A stretch of DNA of 64,000 nt, taken from Pyropia haitanensis. Taxonomy: Eukaryota > Rhodophyta > Bangiophyceae > Bangiales > Bangiaceae. A program made the position numbers and the translations under genes. Each line of letters opens with the position of its first letter. The stretch's first letter is position 1. The stretch covers positions 546,801 through 610,800 of the forward strand of contig SDUX01000005.1 in assembly GCA_008729055.1 (NCBI GenBank), given 5' to 3'. This document shows positions 45,301-54,845 of the stretch, one piece after another. Below the pieces are notes generated by a model. That model saw only the letters and a list, made by a program, of their open reading frames with translations. It did no database searches and was not told the origin of the DNA.

Positions 45301-46936
45301 CTGGACGCGCACCCCCCGATGGCGGGCCCCCCACCTTTTTCTTTGTAGTGAGTCTGGTGCCTTCTGTCACGGGCGGGAAAGGGCGCCCGGCGGCGGCGCG
45401 CGGCGGGAAGCAGACCGGGAGGAGGACCGATACCGCTGGTGCACGCGTGGCCGCGTCCCGCAACCGGACGTTGGCCGTTTGATTTGGCGGCCCCCGCTTG
45501 TCAATGGCAATGTGTCGCTGCCCGCACACGGGACGGCGTACGGCTGCTACTCGGGGCAGCGACACGCGGTGACAAGGGCGGCAGGGGCGAGGGGCGGCGC
45601 GGCACGACCGCCACCGCCGGCGGCGGCCGTCGCGCCCCCGCCGCTCCATTGCATCCCGGGTATTGTCGCCGGTAGCGGCCGCCGCCGCCGTGCTGGCCGT
45701 CTCCCCGACTCGTTTCCGTCGTCTGAGCGGCATGGACGCCCACCCCCCACTGCGGATGGGGCTAAACGGCGGCCGCGGGGCGGCTGCCGCCGCCCGACTG
45801 CCTCGGTTCCCACCCCCCCCCCCCCCCTCTCTCCCCGTTCCCCCCTTCCACGGCTGCAGGGGAGCCATGGCGATGAACACGGGCGCGCCGCCGCATCACG
45901 GTGCCGATGGCGGCCACCCCTCCCCCCCATCACACAGCCACCACCCGCACGGGCACCGGCGGGAACCTGTTTCCACCGGCAGCCGGCGGGGCACCGTCCG
46001 CGGCCGCCACCCGCCACAGGGGTGCCCCACGGGCACGCAACGCACCCGACGGGCCGCTCACCAAGACGCCGTCGCCGTCGCGAGCGAGGCATCCATCCGG
46101 TGGTCGATGCCGTTCCGCACGGGCTCTTCGGACGGCCAGGGAGGGGAGGGGGGGGGGCAAAGGGATCGGCACCGCCGTCCTCGCCCGCCATCCGCATCGC
46201 GACTCGGCGGCACGCCCGCGTCTATAGCCTCGGCCGCGTGTGCGAAACAGGGGGGGAGGGGTATAGAGTCCGCCAGCCCGCCAGCACACTGGCCACCACC
46301 ACGGCCGCCGTCGCCGTCGCCGTCGCCGCCGCCGCTGCCGCCGCCGCCGTCGCCGCCGTCGCACCTCACCCCCACCACCCGCCCCCGGGCGCCTTCCCCC
46401 CCCGCTTTCTCCCCCGATGCAGTCACCGCGTCGGACGCGGTCGTTCTCGAGGCGAGGGTCGGGAACGCCGCTACGTCCGCGACCAGGGCCGTGTCCCACC
46501 CCCCCCCGCCCACCGACGGCCGCCACCCATCCCACCGCAGCGGCGGCCGCCTCCGCGGGCCCCGCCGTACCGCTTGCACTCCTGTCGTGCTTACCGCTGT
46601 GGGGGGACCGACCCCTTGGTAAAAACCCTCGCACTCGCAAAGATTCTCACCCACAGTGATAATGAACATCCGACGATTGCCCGCGTTGCGGCTCGTCGGA
46701 GAGGGAGGGGCCGCTGCAACGGCCAGCCGCGGGGGGCGCCCCGCGTGAGTACCGCGGTGTTGAACCGTCTCACGCGTGGGGTGCCTCCCCGCCACCAGCC
46801 GCCGCCGCGCCGCCCCCCTCCCCGCTCGCCGCGACCAGCGGTGTAGCGTTTGGGGCCTCTGGTGGCGGCCTGACGAGGCCTACGTTGCGGCGGTCCCGCG
46901 TTACCTGGCGGCCCGCGGTGGCATGGTGGCGGACTC
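42325..46936. other. unassigned region upstream of VPS13
   Basis: It should hold the VPS13 promoter at its left end; no TATA is obvious there. A possible plus frame begins at ATG 43,021 after an AT-richer leader (AAAAAAACATATTCTAG) and reads 228 Gly/Ala/Pro-rich codons to 43,705; confidence is low. Minus-strand frames across the same stretch look equally plausible. At 43,790-44,090 and 44,560-45,060 composition is balanced and may be untranslated or intergenic DNA. Positions 45,430-46,900 are low-complexity, with GCC/GTC runs near 46,300 and C runs near 45,810. I recognise no protein or RNA. Confidence 0.45.
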
Positions 46937-46946
46937 GATCCGGGTG
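46937..46946 (+). repeat. 10-bp direct repeat flanking the large DNA transposon, left
   Basis: GATCCGGGTG occurs here and at 61,510-61,519 in the same orientation, directly outside the paired inverted termini. It is a candidate target-site duplication; the KDZ group usually makes one of about 8 bp, so two of the ten bases may match by chance. Confidence 0.55.
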
Positions 46947-46960
46947 AGGGTGTATATACA

Positions 46961-46987
46961 TGCCCGGAGCTCCATTCGGGAAACTCG
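46961..46987 (+). repeat. terminal inverted repeat core, left
   Basis: The 27-bp core begins TGCCCGGAGCTCCATTCGGG and ends AAACTCG. It is the inverted counterpart of 61,469-61,495 with one mismatch, and contains the palindrome GGAGCTCC. Weak similarity (about 7 of 14) continues outward to 46,947. Confidence 0.7.
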
Positions 46988-47045
46988 GCTTGCGCCAATC
47001 AGAAGGCGGCATACGATTCAATCGTGGGTGTGGGCCTGGGCGGGG

Positions 47046-47098
47046 CGATCGCGCCTGGATACCGTGGTTTCATATGATCGACCCACAGAGAACGATCG
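47046..47098 (+). promoter_or_regulatory. left subterminal GATCG motif cluster
   Basis: CGATCG at 47,046 and 47,093 and GATCG at 47,076 lie within 55 bp. The right end carries five such motifs (61,367, 61,384, 61,409, 61,425, 61,445). Clustered short motifs inside both ends are typical of transposase binding sites. This is inference only. Confidence 0.35.
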
Positions 47099-47450
47099 TC
47101 GCAGGGACAAATATCATCATCGGTCGGTCCGCGGCGGCGGTTTCGCGCTGCGCTTCCCGCGCCGGCCCCCGCCGTCCGCCGCCGCCGCGCTTCGCGCGCC
47201 TGCGCTTCGCTTCCCGCGCGTCCGCGCTGGCCAGCTGTGCATCGCTCCCGCGTGAATGGTGGTGCCAGCCGGCGGCGGTTTTTTTTCCGGGGGCCGTTGC
47301 TGCGGCGCCTGTGCGCAGGCTCTGGGCGCGCTACGGCCGCTTTGGGTGGCGATGCGTACCCGCGTGTTGCAACACACTGCGCCTGCAGGTATGCACCGGG
47401 TCGTTCTTCTTTTGCGGGCCCCGCGTTCGGCCGCGCGCTCCGGGCACGGG

Positions 47451-47460
47451 TAAATATATA
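47451..47460 (+). promoter_or_regulatory. TATA-like box upstream of the 824-aa gene
   Basis: TAAATATATA lies 153 bp before the ATG at 47,614 and is followed by a pyrimidine-rich leader, in a region otherwise above 65 percent GC. Confidence 0.5.
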
Positions 47461-47613
47461 GCGGCGGTCACTGCGCGTCTCTCCGTCGCGGCTCCCCGAC
47501 CCCACCACACGCCTCTTGCTAACTGATGCCTGTACTCACACGCCTCATCTCCTTTCCTCTACTCCCATCCCTCTCCTGACCCCTTTGCCTCCCTCATCTC
47601 TTCCCGTAGTGCC

Positions 47614-50088
47614 ATGGCGACTACACCGCGGCCTGTTGTCGGGGCGGCTCGGGCGGCTGCGCTTCCAACGCTGACGGCGGCCGCTGGCGACGCTGCGGTG
47701 CTGGCGAGGGCCGCGTCGGCTGCGGCGACGCCGTTGGCTGCGCCCACGCCAGCCGGTGCGCCCACGACGGCGGGTGCGCCCACGACGGCGGGTGCGCCCG
47801 CGCCAGCGGGTGCGCCAGCACCGGCGGCTGCGGCGAGTACGGCCACGGGGGCTGCTTCGGTGGCTGCCGCTGAGATGGCGGCGGGCGCGCCGGCGGTGGC
47901 GGGTGCGCCGGCGGCGGCGGCTGTGACGGCGGCGGCGGCTGTGCATGCGGCGGCGGCTGTGCCGGCGACGATGTCTGGTCCGGCGCTGGGGGCCGGGGTG
48001 TCGCTTGTGGCTGGGTTGGCGCCGGCGGATGTGGCTGGCGGGGCTGCTGGGACGCGGGTGGTGGCTGGGCCGTTGATTGAGTCTGGTCGTCCGGCTGAGG
48101 GCCGTACTTGGGGCTCCGCTGCACCGTCGCTTGCTTCGGGGTCTCGTTCTAGCGGCTCATCCGGCGATGGTTCCGCTGGGGACGACGCGGCAGCCGGTGT
48201 GCGTGGCTTTGTGCGCACGGGTGGGACGGCAGGGGCGGCACGTGGTCGCGTCCTTCAATCCCCGCCAGGGCGACCTTCCGGCGGCTCCCGCCCCCAGGCG
48301 CCTCCACGGTCTACCCCGCGTCGTCGCCTACGGTCTGACACCGCAACGCGGTCTGCAGCTGACGCCGGGCTACGCCGCTTGCGGGTATACATCGCCGCTC
48401 TCAAGGGGACGAGCCGCGTGCGTGAGTCGACGCTCAGGTCTGCGGCTGCGATCATTGCCGCGGCGCAGGCTATTGAGTCTACCAACTCCGAGCTACGTCT
48501 CTCTGTCCAGCTCTCGGGGGTGGACCCGGACGGTGTCATTTCCTGGGCCAGCCTGCACGGAGCTGGTCGTCTTCTCGACCCTGTTGTGACGAGACTGTTT
48601 GCGCAGATTCACCAGTACTCCCGTGGCCAAGACGGTCTCGTTCGTGCGGGCGCCACACTGCGCTGCCCCCCCGCGCACAACATCGGGTCTTATGCGGGCG
48701 GCGCTGCACCTGTGAGTCCTTCACGCGGCAGCTCGGCTTCTCCGCGGGCTCCTGGCGACATGACGGAGGAGGAGATTCTTGACATCTTCACGTCGCCCAT
48801 CGACAGCTGGCGCCCGCCTCCTCCCGGTGTCCTGGAGGACGTTGCTGCGCTGCGGGCTGCTACCGTCGGCGAAGGTGACTCTGTGGAGCCGGACCGGATG
48901 CTGGAAGGCGCCGATCTCCCCAGAGAGTTGTTTCCCCCTCTGCGTGCAGGTGAGTCCGCCACGAGCGCAGCGCCGGTGCCTGCGGAAGGGCTGGTGCTGG
49001 AGACGCTTGTGCCGCTGGCGCCCCACACCCCGTCGGACGACTCTATCCGGCATATGGAGACGTTGCTGAAGGCAGCCGGCCGGCAGCGGTCCAAGACCAT
49101 CCGCGTCGTTCTCCGGGCTGTGATTGCGCATTTGACGTCGCGCCCGGGCACGCGCAGGTGCGACATCCAAGAGCGCCTCGCGAGCTGGTGGTCCTACAAG
49201 CTGACGAGTGGGACGCTCTCTGGAACTCCCGAGCCGTGGCCCATTGACGTGGCGGTTCCTGCACGCATGACTACAACCTCGCAGCGCGTGGCCAACAGAG
49301 GCAACGAGACCAAGATGGTCACATTGAAGCGCTTGCCTACGAACGACAGCTCTTCTACTCAAGACGAGGTGGTGGCCAGTTTGCTGTTGCTTTGGGACAA
49401 GGAGGAGTACGCCCGCACCTCGATGCTGAACGAGCTGTTTAATGCGGAGGCGACGGCCGCCGCGGCAGCCGAGAGACGTCGCGCGTCCAAGAAGATGCGA
49501 GAGCTTGCTGCTGCCGCGGCGTCTGCTGCTGCTGCGTCTGCTGCTGCTGCGTCTCCTGCTGCTACGTATGCTGCCGCCGCACCTGCTCCCGCCGCGCCTG
49601 CCGCGGCTGCTGTACCTCCGCTCCCTGCGGGATCTATTGGTGCTGCTAGGATAGCGACTGCGACGGCACCCCCCCCGCCTGCTCGTGCTGCTCCTGTTCT
49701 TGCCCCTCGACCGCCAGCCTTTATCTCAGCTCCGGGGCAGTCATCCGCTTTGCCAGCGCAGCTACCACCGGCGACTGTGGCGCTAGCGCCTGCGGCGACG
49801 GTGACGATGACGCATGCACCAACCGTGACCGCGCCGCCATTGACGGATGGGACAGTGGCGCCACGACGAGCGCCAGCAACTGACCTGTCAGCGGTACAGC
49901 AGATGGCTATTGCGGCAGCGGAAAAGGCGGCTGCCTCTGCCGCGAATGCTCGCAAGCTGGCTGCAGTGGCGGCTGCTCGGAAGGCTCAGGCCGACGCGGC
50001 CGCGACAGCCGCTGGATCTTCTGCAGCGGCCAATGCAGCCAACCGTGGTTTGCGCCCTGGAAACCCACCTGGTAGGTCACTTGCATGA
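47614..50088 (+). CDS. 824-aa accessory protein of the transposon, unknown function
   Basis: ATG at 47,614 opens 824 codons ending TGA at 50,086. Residues 1-150 are Ala/Gly/Pro-rich with tandem GAPTTA-like repeats. Residues ~230-640 have normal composition and look globular: a helical stretch RRLRVYIAALKGTSRVRES, an acidic DMTEEEILDIFTSPIDSW, and an RSKTIRVVLRAVIAHL helix followed by CDIQERLASWWSYKL. From ~610 a charged helix (RRRASKKMRELAAAAA) leads into a long Ala/Pro tail. I do not recognise a family. Its place inside the terminal repeats, with its own TATA box, suggests a transposon-carried DNA-binding or accessory factor. It has no RT, DDE or SWIM signature. Confidence 0.7.
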   Translation: MATTPRPVVGAARAAALPTLTAAAGDAAVLARAASAAATPLAAPTPAGAPTTAGAPTTAGAPAPAGAPAPAAAASTATGAASVAAAEMAAGAPAVAGAPAAAAVTAAAAVHAAAAVPATMSGPALGAGVSLVAGLAPADVAGGAAGTRVVAGPLIESGRPAEGRTWGSAAPSLASGSRSSGSSGDGSAGDDAAAGVRGFVRTGGTAGAARGRVLQSPPGRPSGGSRPQAPPRSTPRRRLRSDTATRSAADAGLRRLRVYIAALKGTSRVRESTLRSAAAIIAAAQAIESTNSELRLSVQLSGVDPDGVISWASLHGAGRLLDPVVTRLFAQIHQYSRGQDGLVRAGATLRCPPAHNIGSYAGGAAPVSPSRGSSASPRAPGDMTEEEILDIFTSPIDSWRPPPPGVLEDVAALRAATVGEGDSVEPDRMLEGADLPRELFPPLRAGESATSAAPVPAEGLVLETLVPLAPHTPSDDSIRHMETLLKAAGRQRSKTIRVVLRAVIAHLTSRPGTRRCDIQERLASWWSYKLTSGTLSGTPEPWPIDVAVPARMTTTSQRVANRGNETKMVTLKRLPTNDSSSTQDEVVASLLLLWDKEEYARTSMLNELFNAEATAAAAAERRRASKKMRELAAAAASAAAASAAAASPAATYAAAAPAPAAPAAAAVPPLPAGSIGAARIATATAPPPPARAAPVLAPRPPAFISAPGQSSALPAQLPPATVALAPAATVTMTHAPTVTAPPLTDGTVAPRRAPATDLSAVQQMAIAAAEKAAASAANARKLAAVAAARKAQADAAATAAGSSAAANAANRGLRPGNPPGRSLA

Positions 50089-50262
50089 CCTGCTGGGGTC
50101 GCTGCGAGCAGGGAGACAGAGGCGGTTCCTGAGTTACGGCCATTGAGTTCTGCAGCGACCTCATCCACGCTACGCCATGGGCACGTGCTCATCAAGGGGA
50201 CAACGGGCGCGACGGTTTCCCGAGGCGTCCTCGACCTGGACCGCCGCTCGATGCGCGGCCTT

Positions 50263-51663
50263 ACTGGCTGGGCGGCGGGGGCGGGGGTGGTGCGGCTCGC
50301 CTGGGGGGGGGGGCCGTGGTGCGGCCGGCCGGGCGGGGGGGGGGGGGGGCACTGCGGCTGGCTAGGCGGGGGGGGGCGGCGGTGGTCCGGCTGGCCGGGT
50401 CGGGGGGGCGGGGCTGGTGCGGCTCGCCTGGGGGGGGGGGGCCGTGGTGCGGCCGGCCGGGCGGGGGGGGGGGGGGGCACTGCGGCTGGCCGGGCGGGGG
50501 GGCGCGGCGGTGCTGCGGCTGGCTGGGCGGGGGGGCGGGGGTGGTGCGGCTCGCCTGGGGGGGGGGGCCGTGGTGCGGTCGGCCGGTCGGGGGGGGGGGG
50601 GGGCACTGCGGCTGGCTAGGCGGGGGGGGGCGGCGGTGGTCCGGCTGGCCGGGTCGGGGGGGCGGGGCTGGTGCGGCTCGCCTGGGGGGGGGGGGCCGTG
50701 GTGCGGCCGGCCGGGCGGGGGGGGGGGGGGGCACTGCGGCTGGCCGGGCGGGGGGGTGCGGCGGTGCTGCGGCTGGCTGGGCGGGGGGGCGGGGGTGGTG
50801 CGGCTCGCCTGGGGGGGGGGGCCGTGGTGCGGTCGGCCGGTCGGGGGGGGGGGGGGGCACTGCGGCTGGCTAGGCGGAGGAGGGCGGCGGTGGTCCGGCT
50901 GGCCGGGTCGGGGGGGCGGGGCTGGTGCGGCTCGCCTGGGGGGGGGCAGGGGATGGGCAGAGGCTGGCTCCGAGGGGGACCGGGGACTGGGGCGGGGCTT
51001 GCTTTGCCTTAGTGGCGCGGAGGCAGTCCGGGTGGCGCTCCTAGCCACCGACGTTGCGATGTTGGGAAGGTGGCGGGCTGGGCTGTAGATGGGGTGACGG
51101 GCAGGCAATTGGGGCTGGTCCTGGTCGCCGCGGAGCAGCTCAGCGTCGACTGAGCGCTCATGCTAGACGGGGGGACCGAGGGGCGGCTCGACGTGTAGCA
51201 GGAGGGTGGGGGTCGCGCTCTTGCTCATTGCATCATCCTGAACAAACCACTGCGCAACGCCTAAGACATGTGTTCGCTCCACGCAACGAGCCTCTATGCG
51301 GGCTTGAAGGGAGCGCAAGCAGGCGATGCGGCACGCGAGCTAGTGTAGTTGACGAGGATAGAAATCAAATTGAAGGAATATATCATGGGCGCATTGGATT
51401 CAACTTGCTCCTTGGGTTCCATAGCACACGGCAGCCCCATGCGGGCCAGAGCATTACAGAACATACGCACGTGTCTAACTACCATTTCGCCCCGCCTTGG
51501 CTTTTTGTGACCGTTGCAGCCCGCCATTGTCTTGGGCGTGGTAGCACACCGCCCACCATCACCCTTGTCAGTCGCTCCGCGGCGACGCCCACCCGCGCAG
51601 CAGTTGGCCTCGGTCCCATGGTGCCGGCCTCGGTTCCATTGCTGTGACTTGTTCTCTAGGTCT
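50263..51663 (+). repeat. left inverted arm with poly-G higher-order repeat
   Basis: The arm matches 59,457-61,105 in inverse orientation. Its outer part (50,263-50,945) is a G-rich array with a 254-bp higher-order period: GCACTGCGGCTGGCTAGGCGG starts at 50,349, 50,603 and 50,857. Each period is made of two ~127-bp half-units with G runs of 7-14. The inner part (50,946-51,663) is unique sequence that appears identical to its partner; both encode the same 197-codon open frame. The match breaks down after GTTCTCT.GGTCT near 51,663. Confidence 0.88.
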
Positions 51664-51803
51664 ACGGCTGAGGTGTGGGCTGGGTTGGCGCGATATAGTG
51701 CTTCGACCGAGATATGTACGGCGGCTGCGGGCCTGAGAGGGCAAGCGTGCCCCATAATAGTTCCGTCTGCCAAGTGAGCCCGTCGGGTGCGCCGTTTTAC
51801 TTC

Positions 51804-52562
51804 TTATTCAAGTGTTCTCCCCAGTTGCCGATGCCATTTCTCAACGCAGTTGTTCCAGTCTTGGCCATGATCGACACATGCGCTCCCTCCGCCAGCTCCG
51901 AACAGTCCATCCCTCCACGTCTCCGCTCTCGCATCCGCACCCGCAGCTCCGGTAGGAAGCCCAATAGGCGGCCTGCGCATCACCGCCGACGCGGCACGGA
52001 CGAGGCGTGCCGCGGCAGAGGAGCGGGGGCGGGCCGCGTCGGCGGCGGCAGCGTTGCCATCGTCGTTGCCACTGTCTGTGGCGGCCGCGGCGGCGGCTGC
52101 GGCGGCCTCAACGGCGGCAACCTGGTCGGGTGGCGTCCACGACCGCCCGGGTGTGGGCGGGGGTAGGTCGCTGAGCGCCTCCGCGTCGAGCAGCGCGTCG
52201 CGCATCCTCCGAAAGCCAGCCAGGGCCGTCAGATGATGGCACCGCCACCGCCGCGAGCAGCGCGACGCCATAAATCGGCGACCCTCTTCTTCGGATGCAG
52301 GATGGGCAGAGGGCGCCACCGGCTGCCGTTCCAGGGCCGACGGCATCCGGCTCCGCAGCCGTCGACGCCGGCAACCCGACGGACACGCCACCAAGAACAC
52401 TGGAGCGTCTGGCAGTCTTGCCAATGGCGACCCCGAGAGGCAGAGGAGAGACAGGGCCCTCGTAGCCCGCGCCCCGCCGCACCGAGCGCAGCAGTTGACC
52501 AGCCGGCCCCAATGGACCGATCGATCCCGTCGGCCGCCTTCGCGCCGCACGAGTGCGGACAC
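51804..52562 (-). CDS. possible minus-strand gene inside the transposon
   Basis: A minus-strand frame of up to 252 codons ends TGA at 51,804. Its second half has protein-like composition, with EALSDLPPPTPGRSWTPPDQ, an Ala run, DSGNDDGNAAAADAARPRS and an end DWNNCVEKWHRQLGRTLE. An overlapping minus frame (52,632 to 52,108) begins MVAAADAVGMGTAV and also looks plausible, so a spliced or frameshifted gene may run through both. I recognise no domain. Low confidence. Confidence 0.3.
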   Translation of the reverse strand: MSALVRREGGRRDRSVHWGRLVNCCARCGGARATRALSLLCLSGSPLARLPDAPVFLVACPSGCRRRRLRSRMPSALERQPVAPSAHPASEEEGRRFMASRCSRRWRCHHLTALAGFRRMRDALLDAEALSDLPPPTPGRSWTPPDQVAAVEAAAAAAAAATDSGNDDGNAAAADAARPRSSAAARLVRAASAVMRRPPIGLPTGAAGADARAETWRDGLFGAGGGSACVDHGQDWNNCVEKWHRQLGRTLE

Positions 52563-54845
52563 GAGCCTTGAACGTCAAAGACACGGACGCGACGGCGGTG
52601 CCCATGCCAACCGCGTCCGCCGCCGCGACCACCAGCGCGGAACCTGCACCAAAGGACCAGCATCAAGACGAAAAGGGGGTGGGGGTGGAGGCGCGGCGCC
52701 ACCAAACACACAGGGACGGGAGGGGAGGTGCGCAACCCAAAAAACGCCGGGAGGGGAGGGGTGGTGCGCACCGAGCAAAAACGAGCGCATCTGTCCACTC
52801 CGAACAGAAAGGGACGCCGAGAACTGCGCGCCAGCGTCCATGGAGAGGGGAGTGGCGCGGCGGCGCGACAAAGGACGAGCCCAGCGGCCGCGACCGCCAC
52901 ATGTGCGGCGCCGAAGCGGGCTTCCGCTATGGGGGATGGCAGCGGGGTAGCCACTGACGAACATCCCATCCGTGCCCGCCGCGACCTGTGGGGCGCAGAC
53001 CCGTTGACGACCGCGTTGTCGGTTGCAGCAAAGAAACATGGGCGCCAAGCGGCACACGGCGCCAGGCAGGCGAAGTGGAAGTCGCCAAGCGGCTCGCGTG
53101 CAAGGGCAGACAGTAAGTCTCCGGAGACCGACTTGCAAAACCGATCCAGCACCAACGCCACGCGGGCAAAATAGTCACAAGACTTACCGTTCGACCGAGA
53201 TGCAAGAAGAGAAAAAAACAGGTGAACGGTACTCAAGATGCCCAAAGAACTATGTGCTGAAAAAAAAAAACCGCACAAAATCTTTCTCACCCAGGCGTCC
53301 CACGTGCGCGGGCGAGGGCTGCGTGGGGCGACAAGCCAGACGAAATCGTTGGCCATCGGACAGCTAGAATATGAAATGTTGGCCTCAAGAAAGTTTTGAA
53401 ATGCTCGCGGGAGTCCTAATTGACGCCTATGCCGTCTCTTCATTGGCTGACGCACGGGATTTTACTATTCTCTGAGCATGAGCCTGTGTCCACATGAAGA
53501 CGAGATATGATATTCACCTGCAAAACTGATGACCAGGTCGCCTGGGTAGCCGGTCTTCATTCGTGGCTGATGCCCTTCTCCGTGCTTGGCTGGAGAGCCT
53601 CGACATCAGCGAGATGAGTACGGCAACGTTCTTCGTTCTACGGAGCGGTGTCCAAGCGGGGTGGCCAGGTGGTCCGCAACTGCTAGGTTTGGCCGATCGT
53701 GGGATGTCACTGCCACTGTGTGCCCGCCCCGACGTCTTGGGATGGCCAGCAGTAGTGCCCAATACGTCATCAGGAGACACCGCGACCTGGCGCGCGCCCC
53801 ACGCCAGGTTAACGGTCTGACGCCAGGCGACGTCCGCCGCCGTAAGAGATCTGCCCGCTGTGGCCTTCCCCCCGCCCGATGACAACCATCAATCAAGTTT
53901 GCCTGGGCAAGACTACCCTGCCACCAGGTGCCTGGCAAAGCGCGGAACGAGCGCACACAGTTCAGCACGGTCGATGCGCATGCAAATTTGCTGGTGCCTG
54001 CCTTTGGCGCTGGTAGCGCTTGCGGTGCCCGGTGCAGGTCACTGTCATGAGAACAAGCCGACAGGACAATCCGTCCGGAAGCATGCCGCAGCATACCCAC
54101 ACAGAGACCGTCTCTTTTCCTCATGCACTTGCTACAATCGTCTTTTCAGGCCGAGACGCGTTGCCCGCCTGACCCGTGCTCGTGCCATTGTGACCGCCTT
54201 CCGGTGGTTTCCGGCATGCGTATTCGGTCGTGCCACACTGCTGGAGGGACCACAACGCGGCGGCGTCGAGGCGCCGCTCCTGAATGGTACCCTTTGTGGG
54301 TACGTACGCCTGTTCAAAGCAGCGTCTGGAAGGGACACCATCGGTACTTCTATGTCAGCTGTTGTACTGAGCCTACTGCTTCGCGCAGCCAGTGGTGGCG
54401 CCCATCACTGCGTGTTGCCTGCCGAGAGCACATCTGACTGATCAGCGCACACAAGTCGCTACAGACCCAGCCTCTAGTCCCGACGGCACTGAAGCCCCCG
54501 ACAGAGTTCTGAGGGAACCAAATGGTGAGAGGGGCTCTGAGTACGCACTGCCCTGTGCTTGCGGTTACTGTTTGTGTCGAAGTTGGCTTCAGATGTCGGA
54601 GGTGCAAGTTTTCGAACGTAGCCACCGCATAACTTTACATCGTTTAGCTGCACAAGTCTTCAGATGCCGTCACTTCATCTTCTGTACTTGAAACGATCGG
54701 AAAAACGGCTGTCACCAGGTCCTTAGAGCGTGTCGCGCTCGCTCACCCGGGTACCACGCCCCGCTGGTCAGCACCGCGACCTGCTCTTGTCAGTCGCGAA
54801 CGTTTTTCCACTCTTTCCTCTTGGGCCGTCGCCCGTCCCTCCTTC
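52563..54845. other. unassigned stretch upstream of the transposase
   Basis: Composition is mixed, with AT-richer parts at 53,180-53,540 and 54,430-54,700 (for example GAAAAAAAAAACCGCAC on the plus strand). A plus frame at 53,860-54,441 has one hydrophobic stretch (ICWCLPLALVALAVPG) but no domain. A minus frame at 53,455-52,229 is long but low in acidic residues. The 120 bp before the transposase start is pyrimidine-rich leader (CGTTTTTCCACTCTTTCC). Confidence 0.4.

Noticed and set aside
45074..46846. 590-codon plus-strand frame
   Set aside because: It is Pro/Arg/His-rich throughout, shares its span with several antisense frames of similar quality and shows no motif.
50143..51108. Gly/Trp- and Pro-rich frames in the poly-G arms
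   Set aside because: They are simple translations of the 254-bp higher-order repeat in all phases.
51054..51647. 197-codon frame found identically in both inverted arms
   Set aside because: Identity follows from the DNA duplication. The text has no domain and lies across low-complexity and unique non-coding sequence, so there is no independent sign of selection.
52229..53455. 408-codon minus-strand frame
   Set aside because: It is poor in acidic residues and rich in Arg/Pro/Cys, and it covers poly-T and low-complexity patches. It is unlikely to be a protein.
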